From Acanthornis magna (Eukaryota > Chordata > Aves > Passeriformes > Acanthizidae): a DNA stretch of 64,000 bases. Within the stretch, counting starts at the first letter, position 1. The number at the start of each line of letters is the position of its first letter. The DNA lies in contig JAWUZG010000365.1 in the NCBI GenBank assembly GCA_036785705.1, positions 248,001-312,000 of the forward strand, read 5' to 3'. The position numbers and the translations under genes are program-made. The notes beneath the pieces were generated by a model. It did not search any database. It saw nothing but the letters and a program-made list of their open reading frames with translations, and was not told the DNA's origin. Below are positions 1 to 10,997 of this stretch, piece after piece.

Positions 1-175
1 GTTATTTCTTGCTCAGAGGTCCTGTTGATGGCAAGTGTAATGGTTGCCTTTGACACAGAATTATTCACCTGAACAGGAAGCAGATCATTGAGACAACTTA
101 CAGCAGTTGTGCAGGCTCTTTTCCTGCCTTTTTGTTTCAAGGATCTTACTTAAACATATTGCTCTGTTGTTTCAG

Positions 176-291
176 ATCGAGGAGCCCTGCACAAAGCTAT
201 CCGCTATGAAAATGGAATGCGTATTATTGAAGAAACACAGCTTTTTCCAAATTTTGAACCAGTCCAAACTCTCTTGCTTTCAGCCAAAACA
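176..291 (+). CDS. Class 4 semaphorin (SEMA4D-like), single internal exon
   Basis: The exon is 116 bases. It follows a strong acceptor (pyrimidine run ending ttgtttcag) and precedes a perfect donor (gtaagt). It enters with two bases completing a codon, then reads 38 codons with no stop and leaves in phase 0. The peptide contains [16 protein letters not shown] and EPVQTLLLS, which match the C-terminal blades of the sema domain. This is the family pattern (RG.LHK, IIEE.QLF, PEPVQ.LLLS), and the wording is closest to SEMA4D as I know it. Semaphorins are secreted or membrane guidance ligands for plexins. The next exon (end of sema domain and PSI cysteines) was not found before the ERV at 3.2 kb, so the gene could be truncated here or have a long intron. 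SEMA4D versus another class 4 member is uncertain. Confidence 0.75.
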
Positions 292-3245
292 GTAAGTGGT
301 GTAAGCATCATGGCAGTCATCTCGTTTTGTTCTTTCACAAAACTTCTTTGTACCACTTTGTGACCTTGTGACAAGAGACGATTGCTGTGCACAGAGCTAG
401 AGTGTGCATTTGTAACTCACCATGCTGCAGCAATCACACATTGCCTGCTGCATTTTGGTACGTTTGGTAGGTGGCAAGTTTCTGAAGGTGCATGGACATG
501 GGGGAGGGGCTGGGGGGGCACAGGTGTGCAGGTCTTCACTTTGTTTCCATGTACAGAAGCTGGAAACGGTGAGGTGTTTTAATAGACCATATTTCAGGTT
601 AGGAGTAATGTAAAAAACCTGACCCTTTGTTGCTGCTGTAGATTTTTGCAGAAAACTGCCCAGGGCTAAGGAGTGGCGTGTGGTTCTGAGGAAACAGACC
701 TAAGAAAAGAGAGCAGTCTTCTAGCACAGAGACTCGGAATTCTGTAGCTAGTTGATTTCTGCTGTCCTAAATCTTGCAGGCTCCTCCCTGCTGGATGTGA
801 GAGCAGTCACGTTGCTGCAGCTGTGGGTGAGGACCCCCAGTGAGGTCCTGTCCGCCCAGTCAGGCACCAGCTGCAGCTCCAGCTGGATGGCACAGGACCT
901 GCTGCAGGCTCCAAACCTGGCAGCTGTCCTCCACCATTCATCAGTCACTTAATTCTGGAGTGGTTTTGTGACAGTAGGAGGATAATCACTGTGTGTAGTT
1001 TGTACACGAGTTAGGTTTCTGGCCCTAGTTCCTCAGACCTTCGATCCATGAATGTGTCTGTCTATGCCTAAAGTCACTTGTAGCATCAGTGAGATTTTCT
1101 GGGCTTCATAAGGAAGGATTGCCTCTTTTGAAGTATCTGGTGTTAATACCAGCATTCAGTAGCTACCTAGTGATCCGTAAGCGCTCTGCAGCTTAGGGAT
1201 TTAGGAATACTTTGAAACAGCTTTTATTTTTGTGTGATATTTAATAAAACTTTGCATGTCAGAGTGATCAGCTCAGTGGAACAGAGCTTTATGCCATAAT
1301 TTTTATGAGCTCATCTTGAATGCTTATTTATCCTTTCATGCTTACAATAGAAAGAAAGGGCAGAATATGTTTTTGCTAGACAAACGAAAATCAGAATTAA
1401 AGACTTCTGTGCTTAGTGTTCCGTAAACATGTTTGTATTATTTTTATATGATACATCACACTGACAACTCACTTATATATGTGTGTGTATATATATATAT
1501 AATGTGTGTGTATATATATGTATACAGAGACACACATCAAGTATTTGCGTAATCTGCAAAGAAAGCTTGAAATTACTTGCTTTGACAGGAAGTTTCAGAA
1601 TATGCCCTGTCATAGAAGATAGTGATAGATAGCTCTTCTCCGTCTTTTCACGGAGAAACTTCTCTCAGAGCTTAGAATTGAAATAAAACACCGCTTCCTG
1701 CATTGGCACTGCAGAGAGTAACAGTTTGTGTCTTCTGCAAGTGAAAATTTCCATGTTGCAAATATAATTATTGACACATAAAACTAAACCCTAAAACTGA
1801 ACTAGTGCTGCCCAGTACATTCCCATGAAAGCAGAGCTACTTTTCAGTGATGCGGAGTGGGAGGTTGGGTCAGGTGCCAGAGTCATGATAACTGTATAGT
1901 CACAGTACCAGCCAAGCAGGGATTCCTGCTGCTCCCCAGCCTGAAAACACAAGTTTCTGCCTCCACAGCCTGTGGCTACTGAAGTCCTTCACAGAGCTGG
2001 TGTTGTTTTATACATCATGGCATCCCATAGTAGTAGATTAACCACAGAAGGGTACTAATTACTCTAATGGTGGGTTTTAGACCTCTTTGGAGTCCGAGTC
2101 CTTTCTGAGTGCATTTTTCAGTAGTCTCTAGGTTCTTCCCATAGTATGGGGAGCATGGTGGGCACAATCTATAGCAGAGCCTATGGTAGATCCTCTTAAC
2201 TCCTGCTTGACTGGAAGGCATGTCTGGGGTTTTTTTTAATGGTTTGCTCAGCTCACTGCCTGCTCCCTGAACTCTTGGATGTATTTCCATGTATTTCCAT
2301 CTCCCATGAGCTGGGAAACATGCCGAGACGCTACAGCCCAAGCTCAGTATTTCACCATTTCAGCATTATCCAGCAGGGCACTAGAGAGATGAGCAGTGCT
2401 CGGTGCACTGTGAAAATCTTCGAGCAGAATGGGAAGTTTTCCTAGGAAGTTGTATGTCTCCAACACCATAGACTTCCTTCTGTGAGCACTGCAACATAGT
2501 CCAGCGCTAATCTAAGTTAAATTTCAGAATGGAAGACTGCATTTGAATGGATGTTTGACTGTCTTTCAAACTGTATCTTCCAGCAGTGCCAGCAGGTTCT
2601 TTTTTGATCCTGTTTTATCTTGCAGTTTCCAGTGTTGAGAGTTTCCTTGAAAGCTGTTTGCACACTTTATATGCGAGATGCATTCAAAGTAATTTGTGCT
2701 TGGTCTTGCAGCTTCCTCTAGAGACTTCGTCATGATCATTGCATTAAAGAGACTGACATGTTCGGCATTCTCATGGCAGAAGCTCCTTACATCCTTAGTT
2801 GAAAAAGCAGTGTTAGTGAGCCCCGAAACCTAAACTGAACCCTAAGATACTCTGTCATTTGTTTTCTTGAGGGTATTTATCATGTCAAGACCAAATATCT
2901 GCACCTGAGCATAGGATTTTTGAAGCATGTTTCTGTACTTTAAATCTCTTCTTGGGTGTCTGCTCATCACTTTGTGACCGTACTCATCCTGCTGGAGTCC
3001 AGCAGTCTCACTGCAGACAAGACCCAAGTCCATTTCTGTGTACTGAGATCTGTATGGCTGCAGTACAGGAAAAGCCATTCCATGCTTGGATCCAGCTGAT
3101 TTGCCTGACAGCTGCAGTAGGGTGCTGATAAATCTGCTCGGTATTCTGCTCAGGGTGAAGCCAGCCCACTGCTGAGGTGGGCTGTGCCATTCAGCTTTCT
3201 ATGCAGAGCGTCTCCAAAAAAGTAGCAGGTCAGTCGCGGTGGTTT
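292..3245. other. Intronic or intergenic DNA, no gene seen
   Basis: No exon that I can support on either strand. Short open frames here lack family similarity and splice context. A small TG/TA dinucleotide tract lies at about 1480-1521. The stretch ends at the boundary of the ERV LTR. Confidence 0.5.
1480..1521. repeat. (TG/TA)n microsatellite
   Basis: Alternating tatgtgtgtg and tatatata runs over about 40 bases. Confidence 0.8.
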
Positions 3246-3915
3246 TGAATTATTAAAATGCAGATATAGATCCAATATCAATATCCACCTGAGATGGACA
3301 AAGACTCTCTAACTTGTTAAGGTTAGAAAGTGTATGTTTATTTCAGCACCGGAGAGCTGCAGGGATAGCTCCCAAATGTACAGCTCCAAAGTAACAATGC
3401 AACATAGAACTTATTTATCTATAACAAAAATGCATATTTAACATAAGCGCCTCCCATTCCCCGCTTCATATGGAAATTACCAAAAAGTCATTAAGCATGC
3501 ACAGTTCCTGCAATGGAATTGGGTCGGTGGTCGTTAATTTGAGTCTGAGGGCTGCTTTGGATGAAGTAATATGAGTCTTCCTCAGTGTGACCTTCTTACT
3601 TTGTTGATTTTTGACAATACATTTGACCCTGGAAAACTCCCAATGCTCTCTTCTATTACTTCTAAGTAGGTTGCATCTGGGCAAAATTTGTAACTGTCTA
3701 GGCTCTCCTTTGAACCTCTTTTCTTAAGATTATTAATTGTCTATTCTAAGCACAGCTGAGTAAATATCAAATAATCAAAGGGTTACTCTGCATTTAATCA
3801 TTAATTTCTTTCTAACTGAGTTCTGCATCTTTTTCTGTTCTAGTTAATTTTAACAAAACTAACTTTTATCTAAAATCTCTACACTTAAGTGTCTAAAAGA
3901 AAACCCTATGTTTCA
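3246..3915 (-). mobile_element. ERV 3' LTR (LTR copy 1)
   Basis: The element is about 670 bases and is TG..CA bounded (minus strand begins TGAAACATAGGG and ends AATTCA). It lies directly 3' of a minus-strand env. A purine-rich tract, the likely polypurine tract for plus-strand priming, lies at 3916-3932 (minus AAAAGAGAAGTGGGG). A minus-strand AATAAA lies at 3337-3342. A near-identical copy is found at 10998-11659, and that defines both ends. The 72-codon minus-strand frame at 3466-3684 recurs in both copies and is an LTR frame, not a gene. Confidence 0.85.
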
Positions 3916-3953
3916 TTCCCCACTTCTCTTTTACAATGAGTAAATTCTTTTAC

Positions 3954-4415
3954 TCAATATGGAGACTCCTCCTCATCTATCCATGCTGTATGGCTATTGT
4001 CTCTTAAGACTAGGACATACGCTTTGGAGAGCGATGTTAAAGCGGCTATTTTTCGCAAAATCTTCCAATTCCAAAGAAGCGTCACAACAGATAGGGTTAA
4101 ACTAATACCTACTAAAAAGAGTAATACAACAACAGGATGAATCAAGGCATTTAGTACACCAGTTGCTGTTGGAGACCATCCAAAGAGCACATCCCACCAA
4201 TGATGAGACAAGTGTCCTTCAAATTGCTTGAAAACAGTTTGAATTGTTTCCGTGTCATGGTGTATTGTAATTAGAGTCTTTTTCCCTGCTTCTCTAATTT
4301 CTTTCAAAATTCCTTGTAATTCTGGGTGTTTTAGCAGTTGGGTGACTAGTGTTAAGTTCATTCCTATGGGCACTGGCAAGATTTCCTGTACGGTAGTCAG
4401 GCTCGCTTTTATATA
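3954..4415 (-). pseudogene. ERV envelope, C-terminal part of transmembrane subunit
   Basis: This continues the same reading frame as the 4416-6026 env after a single amber codon at 4416-4418. The longest Met-started segment (4379-3954, 141 codons) has a helical stretch, a WW pair and W-rich membrane-proximal region (residues about 61-68), and a hydrophobic anchor at about residues 77-102. A cytoplasmic tail with basic residues follows. It ends 22 bases before the polypurine tract of the 3' LTR, as expected for retroviral env. Without read-through or internal initiation the upstream product would lack this anchor. Confidence 0.8.
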
Positions 4416-6026
4416 CTAGTGTGATATTACAGGTGCCTGATAGGAAAAGTCACATCCTTCAACTTTTGTGAAGTTACAAATGCATAAATTGAATTGAGTC
4501 TCATTTACAACCAGGTTGTCTATCATTACGGTGGGACATGCTGTCCTGAGACAGACACAACCTTGTCCAGCATACACCAGCTGAGTCATTTGGTTGACTG
4601 AATGCACTTCAAAGTTACAAATGCTTTGATCTGTATCTAAACAAGTATCTTTGTCTTCTTCTGGGATTCCTTCACATATGTATCTTAACTGCTCTTTCAT
4701 TGAGCAAGACTCTAGGTTGATGGTTTGCCATTGTCCTTTATTCTCTTGTGCCCATGTTCTGTGTTTAGAGGGGTATAGTACAGTTCCTTCATGATTTAAT
4801 CCTAGAGGAAGTATTGGATATATCAGGCTAACTGATGCATTATGAATAGTCAGGACAAAGGCTGTGACTATATTTGTCGTGGGGTCATATGTAAAATTGA
4901 CTAAAACCCACCAAGACTGAAGTTCTTTTTCAATTTCAGAGGCATCGTCCCAAACAATTTTACGAATTTCAACGGGGAAGATCCCTACTTCACCTTCTCT
5001 GATAACTGAAGCAGCTACAGATTGCACCCATAGTTGTGCTTGAGTGCAGCCAAGGGCTAAGGAAATATTTTTGCTGGCTACACCGAGAGCACTGATTATT
5101 ACTTCATGGTCTAGCTCTTCCATGGTCTCCCACTCTGGCAATACTTTGGACAATTTCCAATGATCATTACCTAAAGCCAACAAGGAAGATTGCAATGGCT
5201 GCTGTAATTTAACTAAGTCACTCCCCACTGTGGCCAATTTGTTAATTAATACTTCTGAATCAATTGCATTTACGACTCCCAATCCTGTCCCCAACAGTCC
5301 TGTAAGGTCCCTTTTAGTTTTGAAGTTATAAGGTATACGGTGTCGGAGCCAATTGCTCCAGTCTGTAGAGGGATTTTTGAGAAACGGGGCACACTCTGGC
5401 CGAGTGGCAGATATGTTTACTTGCATCCCCATTTCTACTCTTTTTAAGGACCATTCTAGGTTAGTTAACAGCTTTTGAAGTCCAGTTTTCTTAATAGCAT
5501 ATGGCCCAATTTTCATAACTGTGGGAACTAGGGACTGCCTCTTTTTGGATGCCTGAATCGTGGTCTTGACTTTTCTTGGTGCTGGTTTGGTTACTTCACC
5601 TTGATTTTCATAGGGCTTTGTACAAACTTGGGTGAGGTTGAAGTCAATGAAATATGCTCTTTTTGCGTACCCCTCTATTTTAAATCTGAACTCAGGGCAC
5701 GTACTCAAGCATTTGTCACAACATTCAGGACCAAGTCGGATGAGTTCCATGGGTGTTTGAGAAGTCTCACGGAACCCATCGTGCACAAAAGCATATTCAC
5801 AACCCAGAATATTTTTCCCTTCCCATACACTTGCATTTGTAACTCTGAGCATCTTGTTCAGAGCCTTTCGGGAGTGTGGATCATATGCCTTCCCTTGGCA
5901 TCGGTATACTCCTGTTGCATTGTACCTGAGTGGTGTTGCCTTGATTCCTGTCACAATAATGACAAGGACTACTAAAATTCTCACTTTACACATTATGTTC
6001 ATAACACCTACAAGTCCACTATTCAC
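4416..6026 (-). pseudogene. ERV envelope, surface subunit and most of transmembrane subunit (amber-terminated)
   Basis: The frame is 536 codons from Met at 6026. The likely signal peptide is a hydrophobic run at residues about 15-28. Cysteine-rich surface domain features are visible (C43, C76, CC 102-103, C106, C110, C135), with several N-glycosylation sequons. A furin-type site KTKR lies at 236-239, followed at once by a Gly/Leu-rich fusion peptide (residues 240-253) and a heptad-like region. The surface subunit is short (about 240 residues) and the transmembrane subunit long and Cys-rich. I see no CX6CC motif. Env starts 5 bases after the pol stop. One in-frame amber codon separates it from the membrane anchor, and no other break is visible. 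In retroviruses this protein mediates receptor binding and membrane fusion. Family assignment beyond avian ERV env is not possible by eye. Confidence 0.85.
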
Positions 6027-6030
6027 TTTT

Positions 6031-6495
6031 TCAGGTCAGCTTCAGCTTCAGTTCATCTTCACCTGGTGTTACTCTCCAAATTCTGTCAAGAGCCTTCTTC
6101 ACTCGGGAATGGTGAATCCAGGCTTTCTGTTCCTTGATCTTGATCGCAGTGAAGGTCGTGAGGAGCACTTGGAATGGTCCCTCCCGCTGCGGTTCTAGGA
6201 TCTTCTCTGCAAAAGACTTAACATACACATAATATCCAGGTTGTACATTGTGTACTGGCCCATCTAGTTCCCTGTTTTGGGCTCCAGCCACATATTTCTC
6301 AATTTTTCCAAGCTGTTTATTCAGAGCTACTATGCATCTGTGTAGGGTCTTTTCTTCCACTTGGATGGGTGAAGTGCCTTCTTGGACTGCATATGGCCTC
6401 CCATACAATATTTCAAAGGGACTCAATTTTAATTTTGTTATCGGTTTTGTCCAAATTCCTACGAACGCTAATGGGAGGGCCTGGGGCCAAGGCAT
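6031..6495 (-). pseudogene. ERV pol: end of integrase core and C-terminal domain
   Basis: The frame is 154 codons ending just before env. It holds the SPFEILYGRP motif typical of the end of the gamma-type integrase catalytic core. A GPY/F-type C-terminal domain follows (GPFQVLL, then WIHHSRVKKA). This is class I (gamma/epsilon-like) integrase architecture. The catalytic DDE core upstream is missing. It is out of frame with, and overlaps, the N-terminal zinc-domain fragment at 6468-6710, so an internal deletion and a frame change joined the two ends. Confidence 0.8.
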
Positions 6496-6710
6496 TGCTG
6501 TCCCGGCCCACAGCCTTTCCCAATTTGTCCAATTTTAGGCTTTGGGGTATTTTTAGGATTAGTTCGGAGGCAAAGACTACACTGACGAGTTACCAATATT
6601 ACTGTGCTCTGCAATTTCCTGGCTATGATTTTTTCTTTCAAATAATTGTACAGAGCATCTATACCCCAATGTGTTTTCTCATGTTCTTTCTGCACTAATG
6701 ACCACAGCAA
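6468..6710 (-). pseudogene. ERV pol: integrase N-terminal zinc-binding domain
   Basis: An HHCC zinc knuckle is complete: H10 and H14, then C44 and C47, with 29 residues between H14 and C44, the canonical spacing. The following residues run into a Gly/Pro-rich sequence where the catalytic core should start, which marks the deletion joint. Nothing upstream (reverse transcriptase, protease, gag) is visible to the right, so the provirus is truncated 5' of this point. Confidence 0.75.
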
Positions 6711-7001
6711 ATAGGTGTTGGGGAAGAAGAAATAGGAAAGTCTTATGGAAATTATTGCCTAGCAAAAGATGCTAAGAATATTAAAACCTTAGGGGAGATT
6801 GAGATGAAGACAAGTTTTGAAATACCAATCAGGGAATAGCTAGAGGGAAGACATTCCAGCCTATTGTCTTCTAAACAGCTACTCTAGGGTGGATCCAAAA
6901 GTCAGCTGATCTTAATCAACCCAGCAGAAGTTGAAGAACCAGTTTTTCAGGATTTAAATATGTAGCAGCCTATGGTAATACAAAGACACTCATAGGCTAT
7001 A
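6711..7001. other. Junction between truncated provirus and GC-rich island
   Basis: AT-rich stretch without recognisable coding sequence. It carries neither pol sequence nor the GC-rich unit, which starts abruptly at about 7002. Confidence 0.4.
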
Positions 7002-7770
7002 GCTCCGCTCTGCGCCCGGCTGGGCCGAGCCGAGCTTAGCTGAACCGAGCCGAGCTTAGCTGGCGTCGGGGTCCCCTCCCCACCTCGGCCTCGTCCGCTT
7101 TGGCGGCTGCCAGGCAGTGGGGACAAGGACGGGCAGGGGGAGGCTTTCCACGAAGCCGGGACAGCAGCAGCTCTTGGGAGTCCCCCCTTCCTCCTACTCC
7201 TCCTCCTGCGCGGGGGAGTTTTGGGAGGCACGGGGGAGAGCGGCAGGGGCGGGGCAGGGAGGAGCACCCCAAAGTGCCCCAAAGCTTGTCCACGGCTGGG
7301 GGAGGTGTTGGGGGAAGGTGGAATCGGGACACAGCATGTCCCAGCAGCAGCTAGGTGCCCAGGCAGGGCCGGCACTGCAGCCAAGTGAAACAAAGGTTCC
7401 GACCAAATTTGCCCCGCCCTGATGCCACAAGAAGCCCGGAGATGGGCTGGGGGCAGGCAAAGGGGTTGGCTCAGCCTTGATTTTTTCCCCCTGTGTGCCA
7501 CGAGAGAGCACAAAATGCACCTGCATGCCATGTGCGGAGGGGGCTGTCCTGGAGCAGAGCCATTTCCCCTGGCAAGCCGTGAGCCCCTGGCCAGCCACGG
7601 GTACCGGGGCAGGGTCCTGCCAGCACCTCTGCAAGGCAGGAGAGACGAGCCCACCTGGAGCAGGTTGCTGCTAGCACCAATGATTCCATGGGCTTCCACA
7701 AGGCTCTCCCGGCTTGTCAAAGGCGCCCCAGTGTCCCTCTGTTGCCTTTTTCAGCCTAGAAGTGAAAGTC
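7002..7770 (+). repeat. GC-rich repeat unit, copy A
   Basis: This is nearly identical (only scattered single-base differences by eye) to 10270-10997. It starts with the paired motif gagccgagcttagctg and ends at ttgcctttttcagcctag. Long frames on both strands are GC-driven and not conserved with the diverged copy C, so I do not call a gene. Function unknown. Confidence 0.8.
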
Positions 7771-8386
7771 CATTCTGGATGAAAGTTCCATGTGGATTTG
7801 GAGGCCAAATCTGAGTCGGGATTAGCAGCTGTGCAGATAACAGGCACGGATAAGGGAACCATTGAAATGGCCCCATCTTGATTTGTATCCGCTTTTGTCT
7901 TCTAGCTGTTTCAGAAGCACAGGTGTTCTTCACTCTGGAGCAGTGAATTGCGGGTCCTCTGGCCGTAACCTCACCTTCAGTGAGGGTCATTGGGACTTGG
8001 AACGGTGCTCTGGACTTGGTTGGTAAAGTGCCTGTTTTTCCATGGAGCACAGCTTCAGTCTCCAGGCAGGAAGAGGTGGGCAGGTGCGTGTGGAGAAGAT
8101 GACGAATGTGCAGAGTTTCGGCAAAGTGGAACTTCCAAGCTGTTCGATACCTTGGCAAGGTAAGCTGCTTTCTCATCTCGCCATTTTTCTTGCCAGAGAC
8201 TTCACTTGCTATGGCCTGCCACACAATATTTCCTAAATATTTCCTCCTGTTGTCTCTCTCCGCCTGGGTTGTACGCGGACTCTCTGGAAGGCTTGAGGCC
8301 AGGCCTGAACCTATGTCTTGGATGTTTTTGACCACTTGGAGTCCTCTGTGTTTTGAGGCTTCCATTGACACGTTCAGCCTTAGCAC
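7751..8386 (-). pseudogene. Second retroviral pol/env-junction remnant
   Basis: This is a 211-codon minus-strand frame. Residues about 125-150 include APFQVPMTL and IHCSRVK, matching the GPY/F integrase C-terminal pattern also present at 6031-6495. Little else in the frame is recognisable. The DNA is not the same sequence as the 6-kb provirus, so it is a separate, older element. It abuts copy A on one side and the (CTTT)n tract on the other. Confidence 0.4.
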
Positions 8387-8937
8387 CTTCCTTTCTTTCT
8401 CTCTTTCTCTTTTTCTTTCTCACTTTCTTTCTTTCTCTCTTTCTCTTTTTCTTTCTCACTTTCTTTCTTTCTCTCTTTCTCTCTCTTTCCCTCTCTCTCT
8501 CTCTTTTTTCTTTCATTCTTTTCCTCTTTCTTTCTTGCTTTCTTTATCTCTCTCTTTCTCTCTATCTTTCCCTTTCTTTCTTTCTTTCTTTCCCTCATTC
8601 TCTCTTTCTCTCTTTCAATCTTTATCACTCTCTTAATCTCTCTTTCTATCTTTCTCTCCTTCCTTCCTTCCTTCCTCTCTTTCTTTCTCTCTTTCTTTCT
8701 CTCTTCCCCTCTTTCTTTCTTAATTCCTCTCTTTCTCTCTATCTTTCTCTCTTTCTCTACTTCTTTCATTCTCTCTTTCTCTCTATATTCTCCCTTTCTT
8801 TCTTTCTCTCTGTCTTTCATTCTTTCTTTTTCTTTCTCCTTCCTTCTTTCCTTCCTTCTGCACCCTCCCTCCCTCCCTCCCTCCCTTCCTCCCTTCCTCC
8901 CTTCCTCCCTTTCTTTCTCTCTTTCTTTTCCTCTCTT
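8384..8937. repeat. (CTTT)n polypyrimidine tract
   Basis: About 550 bases of tetranucleotide CTTT/CTCT with TTCC blocks near the end; the plus strand is almost pure pyrimidine. The long Ser/Leu/Phe frames on plus and Glu/Arg/Lys frames on minus are artefacts of the repeat. Confidence 0.95.
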
Positions 8938-9591
8938 GTTTTCTGCCGTCTCCACACTTCCCTGAGGCGCCGTGGTGCCACAGGGGAGCCTGGCTTCCAA
9001 TAACATTCCACGGCGTCAACACAGCCAGCGTCTCCAGGGTGCCTGCCTGTGACACGGTGACACCACCGCCGTGTCACAATGGCCCCTGGCTTGGGCAAGC
9101 CCCAGGGTGCCAGTTGGCCCTTGGCTGTGGGAGCAGCTGGCGGGCTGGCTGGGAGCTCCTGCCTGGCCAGCGCCAGGGGGAGCGGCAGCAGGGCCAGGGC
9201 GCACACAGTGTTGTGGCCCCTTCCTCGTGTGCCCACGAGGCCCAAGGCTGGCCCTGCCGCAGGCCTGGTGGTACGCAAGGCCCGCTGCTGTGAGGCCTTG
9301 GCTGTGCAGGTGACAGCGGTGTCCTGGCGTGGAGCATGGCTGCTCCAGGCCGGGGGGATGGGGAGTGGGGGCCGCCTGGGGTGGGAAAGTGGCAGGGATG
9401 ATCCCTTGGCCTGCACACTGTGCTGCAGCTGCCCATGCCGCAGGAGACTGAGCCCCTGTGCGAGCGAGCGAGCAAGCGAAGGCAGGCAGGCAGGCCTCTC
9501 CAGCAAACAGCCAGGGCCCTGCCACCCCCCCAGCTCCCTGCAAAGGCCTGCTTGGGCAGCTTGGAGGCCAAAAGGGCAGTGGCAGGCAGTC
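8938..9591. other. GC-rich single-copy spacer, no supported gene
   Basis: GC-rich DNA with long frames on both strands but no family I recognise. It contains small runs such as gcgagcgagcgagc and ggcaggcaggcagg. Confidence 0.4.
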
Positions 9592-10997
9592 TGCCGCTCC
9601 GACTTGTGTCTAGAGGTGAGGCAGAAATGTGCCATTTGGAGGGGGTGGGTGCCCCTTTCCTGCAGTCACAGCCACCCCGGGAGCACAGCCGGAGTTGGGC
9701 AGGACACGGGGGGAGGGAAAGCTGGGGGGGTGGGAAGGAGCAGGTTGCGCAGCAAAGCCCCGCCCCCGCCAAGAGGGCAGAATCATTGGCAAGTCACTCC
9801 TGGAGGCGCTTGAAAGCCCAGGGGGGTGCTTCCCGATGGAGGGAAGCAGGAGCCCAAGCACTGCCAGGGTGGCAGCACAAAGGCTGGCCCTGCTCAATCG
9901 CCTGCCGGCAACCCCCCCACCTGCCGCCCCGTGGCCTGCTCGAGCCCTCCCTTGGTGCACCGCCTCCCCTGAGCGTCCTGCAGGGGCGGCGGCGCCCGTG
10001 CGCAGCCCCAAAAAGGCTGCATTTCCGGGTGCTGAGCGCTCCCGGCAGGCGGCCACTGGAAAGGGACTTTGCATGGTCCCCACTTCTCGGCCCCACGCCG
10101 AGCCCACCCCGCTGCCGCTGCCGGTTTCACGGCCCCGCTCCCGGGGTGCCCGTGTCCTCCAAGCGCCCTTTGCGTTTTTAGCTTGGCCCTTGCTGGCCGC
10201 CGTAGGCCACTGCTGCCGGTGGCAGCAGCGCCGGCCGGCGGCCACGCCTCTGTAGCCACGGCAACACCCTCGCTCCGCTCCACGCCCGGCCGGGCCGAGC
10301 CGAGCTTAGCTGAACCGAGCCGAGCTTAGCTGGCGTCGGGGTCCCCTCCCCACCTCGGCCTCGTCCGCTTTGGCGGCTGCCAGGCAGCGGGGACAAGGAC
10401 GGGCAGGGGGCGGCTTTCCACGAAGCCGGGACAGCAGCAGCTCTTGGGAGTCCCCCCCTCCTCCTACTCCTCCTCCTGCACGGGGGAGTTTTGGGAGGCA
10501 CGGGGGAGAGCGGCAGGGGCGGGGCAGGGAGGAGCACCCCAAAGTGCCCCAAAGCTTGTCCACGGCTGGGGAGGTGTTGGGGGAAGGTGGAATCGGGACA
10601 CAGCATGTCCCAGCAGCAGCTAGGTGCCCAGGCAGGGCCGGCACTGCAGCCAAGTGAAACAAAGGTTCCGACCAAATTTGCCCTGCCCTGATGCCACAAG
10701 AAGCCCGGAGATGGGCTGGGGGCAGGCAAAGGGGTTGGCTCAGCCTTGATTTTTTCCCCCTGTGTGCCACGAGAGAGCACAAAATGCACCTGCATGCCAT
10801 GTGCGGAGGGGGCTGTCCTGGAGCAGAGCCATTTCCCCTGGCAAGCCGTGAGCCCCTGGCCAGCCACGGGTACCGGGGCAGGGTCCTGCCAGCACCTCTG
10901 CAAGGCAGGAGAGACGAGCCCACCTGGAGCAGGTTGCTGCTAGCACCAATGATTCCATGGGCTTCCACAAGGCTCTCCCGGCTTGTCAAAGGCACCC
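9592..10997 (+). repeat. GC-rich repeat unit, copy B (full length)
   Basis: This is the longest copy. Its right half (10270-10997) is almost identical to copy A. Its whole length matches, in reverse complement and more diverged, 16797-18160 (copy C). It is cut at ggcaccc by LTR copy 2. It contains an octamer-like motif (tttgcat, about 10069) and GC boxes, and it could be a promoter or CpG-island segment copied with its neighbours. No coding product is supported. Confidence 0.75.

Noticed and set aside
780..830. Possible mini-exon between cag and gtgagg
   Set aside because: No semaphorin similarity and wrong length for the next SEMA4 exon.
8106..9006. Ser/Leu/Phe-rich plus frames and Arg/Lys/Glu-rich minus frames
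   Set aside because: Generated by the (CTTT)n tract.
6947..10995. Frames of 200-270 codons on both strands in copies A and B
   Set aside because: GC-driven openness, Pro/Ala/Arg-rich, overlapping in several frames, and not kept open in the diverged copy C.
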